DNA of 64,000 nucleotides. Source: Macrophomina tecta. Taxonomy: Eukaryota > Ascomycota > Dothideomycetes > Botryosphaeriales > Botryosphaeriaceae. Below the pieces are notes generated by a model. The model was not told the origin of the DNA. It ran no database searches and saw only the letters and a list, made by a program, of their open reading frames with translations. The stretch covers positions 62,001 to 126,000 of the forward strand of contig JAKSGN010000026.1 in the NCBI GenBank assembly GCA_024180945.1, read 5' to 3'. Below, piece by piece: positions 58,510 through 64,000 of this stretch. Both the position numbers and the translations under genes were made by a program. Every line of letters starts with the position of its first letter. Within the stretch, counting starts at the first letter, position 1.

Positions 58510-60290
58510 TGCCCAGGTATGGGCCACCCCTAGAAGCTGGCCACCCCACCAAACTCATCCTATCCTATTTAACGCCTAATATCTCAACAACACTAATTAC
58601 AATTGCCACTCAAAGCACATGCTAGCTAGCGAAGTGGCTGCTGTAGCTTGTGCAGCTTTTTCAGCATCCCAAATGGGCTGCATTTGCCCCTGATCCTTCG
58701 CAAGCTGCGCAGAGGCCTGTCGGGCTATCCAAATCGTCTCGATATTCGCAAATCGCGTAGTTGGGTCTACAACTACTCGTTTCCGTGGTTTTGGAGGCGC
58801 AAGGGCCTCTATTTGGACCTGCTGCCGTTGAATTACAGCCTGCTGCATTGCCTGGGTCGCATTTGCTCGCTCTTGCTCGCTCAAGCGCCTTGCCCGCCTT
58901 TTGAAGGATGACACGGAGGTCTCGCCCGACTCTTTCTTGTGTTTGAGCGGATTGAGTGAGCTGATAAAGCTGCCGTGAGCTCTGGGGCGTCTGGAAGAGC
59001 TGTACGTGTGCTAAATTCGATATTTGAGAGGCGCGTGGTGGTGTAATACGCGGCTGAGCGACCTGGGACGAATAGATTGCTTTTGATGGATTCCACGGGC
59101 TAATTCCAGCGGCTTTCCACCCGCTACGAATAACGCGATCGGTGAGTGACTCTGTACGAGCAAGATGGTAGTATTGAATGAAGCGATGCTTCTTCACTGG
59201 TGCTGAATCGTCGAGAGTTGCGAGCGCTGCGATTTGAGACCGATATCGCGACTTAACTGGCGAGAAACATGATAAATCGAGTGGCTGAAGAACGTGAGAT
59301 GAATGTGGTGGTAGGTAGATAATATAGACGTTATTCTGCTTGCAAATCCACATGAATTCAACGCTGATGTGGCTCCCGTGCCCGTCTACGATTAGGATTC
59401 GAGGTCGGTCATCAACCTTCGTTTCTGGGATGAATATTGACTGTAGCCAACCAATTGCGATGTTATTTGACGTCCATCCATTCTTTGACGATGTGAAGAT
59501 CCAGTCTGGCGTATCGGCTTCGAACCAAGTTGATTGTAGATGTCCGCCTTTGAAGATAATAAGCGGTCGCGTCTTTTTGCCAGTCGCTGAGATTGATTCG
59601 AGTATCGATACCCATTCGCGATCCTGGGGCCCCATCACGTAAGCACGCTTCTTCTGAGCACTTGCGAGGACTTGGGAGTTCGTACAAATACCCAATCCGA
59701 GCCCATGCTCATCCATATTCCATATACGATCGGTTTGAACGTTGTGTTGGTGGATAGCGCGTTCTAGACGGTCGAAAAAGGCTTGGATTTCGGGCTGTGT
59801 ACAGCTGTGCGTGCGAGAAGCTTCAATTCGGCGGCCGACGACTGTTTTGACGCGTGGATTACGCGTTAAGAAGTTGGATATCCATTTTTGACCGAGTGGT
59901 TGAGTTATCGCCGTTAGAACATAGGATTCGCGAGGCCATTTCTCGAGCGCGTGCATGTGAAGGAGGATATCCGCGTGTATCTTCTTCGAGTATCCATTCA
60001 ACAAGAAATTCTTCTTGCAAAGGTGTTAGCCTTTGCTGGTGTTGATGACTGATATCGCGTCGAGACGCGGTGCCGTTGATTCGGGCGCCGAGCGTGCTTC
60101 GCGAGACGTTATGCGATATTGCAGCGGCTCGAATAGATGTGTATTCGCCTGATTGGAAGTCTGTAATTGCCTGTTGAAGAGCATCTTCATAGGGATCCAT
60201 TTAAATGACGATGTGGTGAGAATTCGCTGCGTGAGTAGGGTGGAATGAGTTTGGTGGGGTGGCCAGCTTCTAGGGGTGGCCAGCTTCCAT
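58510..60290 (-). mobile_element. Fot-J: Fot-like element with frameshifted transposase
   Basis: The right arm has the units GGTGGGGTGGCCAGCTT (60253-60269) and CTAGGGGTGGCCAGCTT (60270-60286). The left arm has the inner unit intact (58534-58550) and a diverged outer unit (58517-58533). The spacing is again 17 bp. The ACGT ends of the other families are not visible, so the outer limits are approximate. Confidence 0.75.
58597..60200 (-). pseudogene. Fot-J transposase with two frameshifts
   Basis: The N-terminus starts at 60200 (MDPYEDALQQAITDFQSGEY; helix-turn-helix RAAAISHNVSRSTLGARI) and leaves frame after EMASRIL near 59915. The second frame carries the core: GQKWISNFLTRNPRVK, WNMDEHGLGLGI, LIVDGHGSHISV and VLQPLDLSCFSPVKSRY. 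A further shift near 58910 moves to the frame of the real C-terminus (SFKRRARRLSEQERA, then PPKPRKRVVVDPT). The catalytic aspartates survive. No CCHC knuckle is seen at the end, unlike Fot-A to Fot-H. One or two introns could explain the shifts, but no good splice signals are seen, so I call it a pseudogene. Confidence 0.75.
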
Positions 60291-60300
60291 GGCGCCCAGC

Positions 60301-60839
60301 TTGGGGAGCATTCATGCACAGGCATCCTACAGTAATCTCCCGAGGTTGCATTCCTCAACCATGATCGAGTATTTCACGTAAGATACGCATGCTTAGGAAT
60401 AACTAGTGGTGAAAGCATCATGAACTCTGTAGATGTTTCCATTTGCGGAAGCTGACTACCAGATACTGTATACTCGCTGACTTTTATTGTTCTGTCGCAC
60501 AAACGCACCGCTCGAAGGGCGAAACAATACCATCTGCTCTACCAATGCGCCAGAATCTTGAATACAATTGTAGGTGGCTGCAGAGGAGACGGGTGATAGC
60601 TGTAGAAGTTGTGTAGCCCGTAACATTATCTTGGAGAGTAGTAAAAAAGAGACACTACCGCCGTCTGTTTTGCTCTGCCTGTGCGAACGACTCCTAGTAC
60701 GCCGATACAATGCAGTTGCCCATAGAAACTGTACAGAAACAGGAAGGAAAAGAGCCAGCAAGGCTAGGGTAATATAGAGAGCATTAGAGCTGTGTATGGG
60801 AAAGAGGTGGAGAGGAACACGGGTAGAAGAAGGTCCATC
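60301..60839. other. 3' flank of the calcium pump gene, no gene
   Basis: Holds the probable terminator region of the calcium ATPase (minus strand). A tRNA-like D-arm on the minus strand near 60530-60560 does not extend to a full tRNA. Confidence 0.4.
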
Positions 60840-63800
60840 TTATGAACTCGATGGCTTCGGCTTGTCTTCAAGCTTGGGGTCGCCGGAGAAGGGCCCGACG
60901 TTGAAGTTCGGTGTCGTCTCTATGTTCTGGCTTGGCGGATGGCGATACTCGCTCGGATCTGGGGCGAGAATTGGATTGGTCGACTTCGTGTCGGGATGCA
61001 CCTCGACGCCCTCTTGTGCTTCGGGGTCGGATTTGCTCTTATTCCCAGAGAATTTCAACGAATCGTTGTCGCCGCTACTCTTGTCGATCGGTGACCATCC
61101 CGCCACGCTGCCTGCTACAATGCCCGCCATCACGGTCGCAGGGCCGAAAGCGGAGTTCGATCGAGACCTTGCGCGGCGGTGGCTCCGCGAGTCGGGTGTT
61201 GCTGGGGCAGGCGAGCCGTCTGCATCATTGTTCGGACCGTTGTTGGGGGTTCCGGGCAACGAGTAGCCGGACCGCGACAGGGAGAAAATCTCGCGCGGAT
61301 GCTGGACCTTGAACTTGAGGTTGCTGAGACGGCCTCCGCGAACTTTCTTGATGAAAGCGAGTTCATCACGGATTTCGAGCAGACCCTGATTCCATCGATA
61401 TTCGCCAGACACAACCACCTCAGGCGTTCGTTTCCTCTTCATGAAGTTGGGAATGCATCGCCTGATAAGTTCGTCCGGAACCAGCCTGATAATCACGCCA
61501 ATAGGGATTGACAAGGCTCCTAGAACAATAGAATAGGCCCATTGTGCGCCGTTGAGCCTCGTAACGGAAAATGCTCGGCCTCCGACAAAGATGATTATAC
61601 TCTGGCCGGCTACCATGATGCAGAAGATGAGCATGAAGAAGTAGTTGCGCTGGATGCCTTCTAAAATGTTGAGCCGATTATCCAAGCGACGGCTGTTGAT
61701 CATCTTAAAAATCTGCATCCAGACGAAGGTATTGAAAACTAGGCTCGACATTCTATCCTTCTCTACTTGACTCTCGTATGACAAAATCGATTCGCCAGCG
61801 AAGTACAGAATAAGTGTTACCACGAGTTGATAAATGGCTTGGCCGATGACCATCTTCCACATTGTCAATGTGATTAGGGGTGCTGACCTTGGCTCGGGCT
61901 TTCGATTGAGGAGACTCCGAGTAGGAGGGTCTGTGGCAAGCGCTAGAGCCGCGAAGGTGTCCATAATGAGATTGACCCAAAGAAGTTGGACGGCAGTGAG
62001 TACGGACGCCTGCTCGCTGCTGGACACAGCAGTAATGAATGTAAGGAGGACCGCAGTAATGTTTACGGTAATCTGGAACTGTAAGAACTTCTTGACGGCG
62101 TCGTTGACAGCTCGACCCCAAAGCAGAGCCTTAACAATTGATGCAAAGTTGTCGTCCATAAGGATAATAGCGGAGGCTTCCTTTGCAACTTCAGTTCCGG
62201 CAATACCCATCGAGAAGCCAACATCTGCAGTCTTAAGAGCTGGCGCATCGTTGGTACCATCTCCGGTGACAGCAACCGTGTCTTCTAACTCTTTCAGTCG
62301 CTTGACGAGCTTCCGTTTGTCTTCGGGGCTCGAGCGGGCAAGGACACAAAGCTTGGGAATCACGGTGTCCATATCCCTTTTCGAGAGCTTTCGGAAGGTA
62401 GGACCTTCCATGACAACGCCACCTGGAACAAGGATGCCGCACTCCTCTGCGATAGCTTTGGCGGTCAAAACGTTATCACCTGTCACCATGCGTACGTAGA
62501 CACCAGCATGTTGACAGTCCTTGACAGCATCCCGCACACCATCTCGGAGTGGGTCCTGAATACCGACGACAGCAAGAAAGACCATCTTCTTGAAGACGTC
62601 CGCAAAGACAGCTTGGGTGGGGTCGTCCTCGTTCTTGCGGGATTCTCTAGGCGGCCAGCTCTCGAAATCGCGGTAGACGAGAGCGATGGTTCGTAGCGAA
62701 CGGGATGCGTAAGTGGTGATGATCTGTTCCAGTGTCTCGCGCTTTTCTTCCGTAAGAGTGTCTACAAGCTCTTTCTCGGCGTCTTGCACAATCCTTTCGC
62801 ACTTTCCAAGAAGGATTTCTGATGCGCCCTTGACGTACAATCTGTATCGGCCATCATCGAGCTTTGCAACCGCGGCAGAACATTTGATGGCCGAGTCGAA
62901 GGGAACAACCTGGACGATGTTGGCATTCGAGCGCTCTGTCGAAACGGGACCCATACCCAGATAGTTACGAGCAAATCCGAGGAGAGCAGTCTCAGTCTTG
63001 GAGCCAATGAAAGGATCTGCTCCACCCTCCTCGTTCTCGAAAGCTGTGGTGTTCTGCACGATTGATTGCTCTAACAGCGTTTTCGCCTCTTTGCTCAGCG
63101 CGGAAACGAATTCAGATGGGGAGACATCGTCCGAGCTTCCTTCCGGGGAGCCCGCGTTTTGCTTCCCTTTGGAACCATCGTCCAATGTGGTTGAAGCTAC
63201 AGGAGCTTTGCGCGTTTTGTCTCCGAAACGAAGAGCAGTGCCTAGAGCGCCAGAGACAACGGTCATCTTGTTCTGGGTTAGGGTACCAGTCTTGTCGGAG
63301 CAGACTGTCGTTGCATTTCCCATGGTTTCGCAAGATCGCAGCAGTCGTACCAGGTTATGGTCCTTCAACATGCGAGTGGTAGCAAAAGCTAACGCCAGCG
63401 TAACAGCGAGAGGGAGACCTTCCGGAACGGCTACCACCACAACGGTGATGGCAACGATCAGGATGTTGAGGAAGTTTTGGCCTTTTTCGGCTGGGGTCGC
63501 ACTACTAGTGCGGAGATGTACTAGAAACTCGATGAAAAGTACGACGAAGAGCAGCAGAGCGGAGACACCACCAAGCTTTGCGATGTAGGTGGCCAAGACG
63601 TTCAGCTTCGACTGCAGTGGAGTTATTTCACCTTCTTCCCGTAGAGACATCATCGTCTTGCCGTAGCTCGAGTGGACTCCAGTAGCAGTGACCAAGAAGG
63701 TGCCAACACCTTCGGATACCTTGGCGCCTGAGAGGATGAAAGGGTCCATTTTCTTTAGCGGCTTGTGGTTATCTATCGCCCGAAATACATCGTCGCCAGG

Positions 63801-64000
63801 AGTCTTCTTTAGGAGATCAGATTCGCCAGTAGCTGAGGATTCGTCGCACTTCACGCCGTAGCCCAGGATTAGAATGCCGTCCACAGGGATCATGTCGCCG
63901 GGTTCCAGGCTCACGACATCTCCGACGAGCACATCGTAGACGGAGATCTCGCGTGTCATGCCAGATCGGATTACCTTCACGTAGCGATCCTCCTTTTTCC
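60840..64000 (-). CDS. P-type calcium ATPase, PMC1/PMCA type (5' end beyond right edge)
   Basis: More than 1050 residues, open to the right edge, so the N-terminal cytosolic part and first helices are missing. Visible landmarks are the actuator domain (VLVGDVVSLEPGD, DESSATGESDLLKK), the helix-4 calcium motif VPEGLPLAVTLALAF, the phosphorylation site CSDKTGTLTQNKM, the nucleotide domain (VRMVTGDNVLTAKAIAEECG), the hinge GDGTNDAPALKTADVGFSMG, and C-terminal helices with NLIMDTFAALALATDPP. A basic Ser/Arg-rich tail follows (SHRRARSRSNSAFG). This is the layout of fungal vacuolar PMC1-like pumps, which move calcium out of the cytosol. It is uninterrupted in the window and is the clearest host gene here. 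Confidence 0.95.
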   Translation of the reverse strand, partial: KKEDRYVKVIRSGMTREISVYDVLVGDVVSLEPGDMIPVDGILILGYGVKCDESSATGESDLLKKTPGDDVFRAIDNHKPLKKMDPFILSGAKVSEGVGTFLVTATGVHSSYGKTMMSLREEGEITPLQSKLNVLATYIAKLGGVSALLLFVVLFIEFLVHLRTSSATPAEKGQNFLNILIVAITVVVVAVPEGLPLAVTLALAFATTRMLKDHNLVRLLRSCETMGNATTVCSDKTGTLTQNKMTVVSGALGTALRFGDKTRKAPVASTTLDDGSKGKQNAGSPEGSSDDVSPSEFVSALSKEAKTLLEQSIVQNTTAFENEEGGADPFIGSKTETALLGFARNYLGMGPVSTERSNANIVQVVPFDSAIKCSAAVAKLDDGRYRLYVKGASEILLGKCERIVQDAEKELVDTLTEEKRETLEQIITTYASRSLRTIALVYRDFESWPPRESRKNEDDPTQAVFADVFKKMVFLAVVGIQDPLRDGVRDAVKDCQHAGVYVRMVTGDNVLTAKAIAEECGILVPGGVVMEGPTFRKLSKRDMDTVIPKLCVLARSSPEDKRKLVKRLKELEDTVAVTGDGTNDAPALKTADVGFSMGIAGTEVAKEASAIILMDDNFASIVKALLWGRAVNDAVKKFLQFQITVNITAVLLTFITAVSSSEQASVLTAVQLLWVNLIMDTFAALALATDPPTRSLLNRKPEPRSAPLITLTMWKMVIGQAIYQLVVTLILYFAGESILSYESQVEKDRMSSLVFNTFVWMQIFKMINSRRLDNRLNILEGIQRNYFFMLIFCIMVAGQSIIIFVGGRAFSVTRLNGAQWAYSIVLGALSIPIGVIIRLVPDELIRRCIPNFMKRKRTPEVVVSGEYRWNQGLLEIRDELAFIKKVRGGRLSNLKFKVQHPREIFSLSRSGYSLPGTPNNGPNNDADGSPAPATPDSRSHRRARSRSNSAFGPATVMAGIVAGSVAGWSPIDKSSGDNDSLKFSGNKSKSDPEAQEGVEVHPDTKSTNPILAPDPSEYRHPPSQNIETTPNFNVGPFSGDPKLEDKPKPSSS

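Noticed and set aside
60500..60570. tRNA-like D-arm on the minus strand (GCATTGGTAGAGCAG)
   Set aside because: The D-stem has a mismatch and the only TTCGAGC downstream does not sit in a pairing T-stem.
61834..62499. 221-codon plus-strand frame opposite the calcium ATPase
   Set aside because: Shadow of the pump gene; no independent motif.
1..64000. CRISPR array, bacterial operon or prophage
   Set aside because: The direct repeats seen are transposon ends, minisatellites or single duplications. Genes have introns and fungal families, so prokaryotic systems are not expected.

Overview
The window is nuclear DNA of a filamentous ascomycete (Pezizomycotina). The evidence is short GT..AG introns with CTGAC/CTAAC-type branch sites, a PTH11/rhodopsin-like seven-helix protein, a fungal SREBP-type bHLH factor, a PMC1-type calcium pump, and many Fot1/pogo, Tc1, hAT and Tad-like LINE elements. 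The species cannot be told from sequence alone. It looks like a transposon-rich accessory or subtelomere-like compartment in which host genes are islands between nested elements. Some tracts are AT-rich and decayed, as expected from repeat-induced mutation, but several transposases are intact, so the element load includes young copies.

Layout. 1-2.5 kb: the start of an unknown gene, a broken ABC-transporter N-terminus and a cut-off flavin monooxygenase C-terminus. 2.5-8.3 kb: an apparently intact LINE (minus strand, ORF1 and ORF2 joined by TAATG, (TAAA)7 tail). 8.3-16 kb: an AT-rich tract, then a nest of Fot-like transposons named here Fot-A to Fot-E. 16-17.2 kb: a coiled-coil gene of unknown function with a paralogue at 30.5-31.9 kb. 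18.1-23.1 kb: a Tc1 element, a Fot fragment (Fot-F), a 146-bp solo LTR and a LINE copy with an inverted 5' part. 23.4-24.8 kb: rhodopsin-like gene. 26.1-29.7 kb: Fot-G nested inside the terminal repeat of Fot-H. 33-39.8 kb: a broken unknown gene, LINE debris and a GC-rich GT1 glycosyltransferase. 42-53 kb: a YeeE/YedE sulfur transporter gene, a bHLH gene, a frameshifted gene, a small acidic gene, a decayed Fot (Fot-I) carrying a solo LTR, and a CoA-disulfide-reductase/rhodanese fusion. 54.5-60.3 kb: a 135-bp direct repeat, a complete hAT element, hAT debris and a frameshifted Fot (Fot-J). 60.8-64 kb: the C-terminal three quarters of a P-type calcium ATPase, running off the right edge.

The strongest pattern in the window is in the Fot-like elements. 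At least six families, plus a less regular seventh, share a terminal-repeat plan: ACGT plus seven bases, followed by two tandem 17-bp units. The unit sequence differs from family to family while the spacing stays fixed, so these units look like transposase-binding iterons that have diverged with their transposases. The transposases end in a CCHC zinc knuckle. Two of the elements entered another Fot transposase gene at the same homologous TA, and others sit inside Fot terminal repeats. The two sulfur genes (YeeE/YedE and CoADR-rhodanese) may be remnants of one transferred persulfide-handling cluster. This last point is inference.
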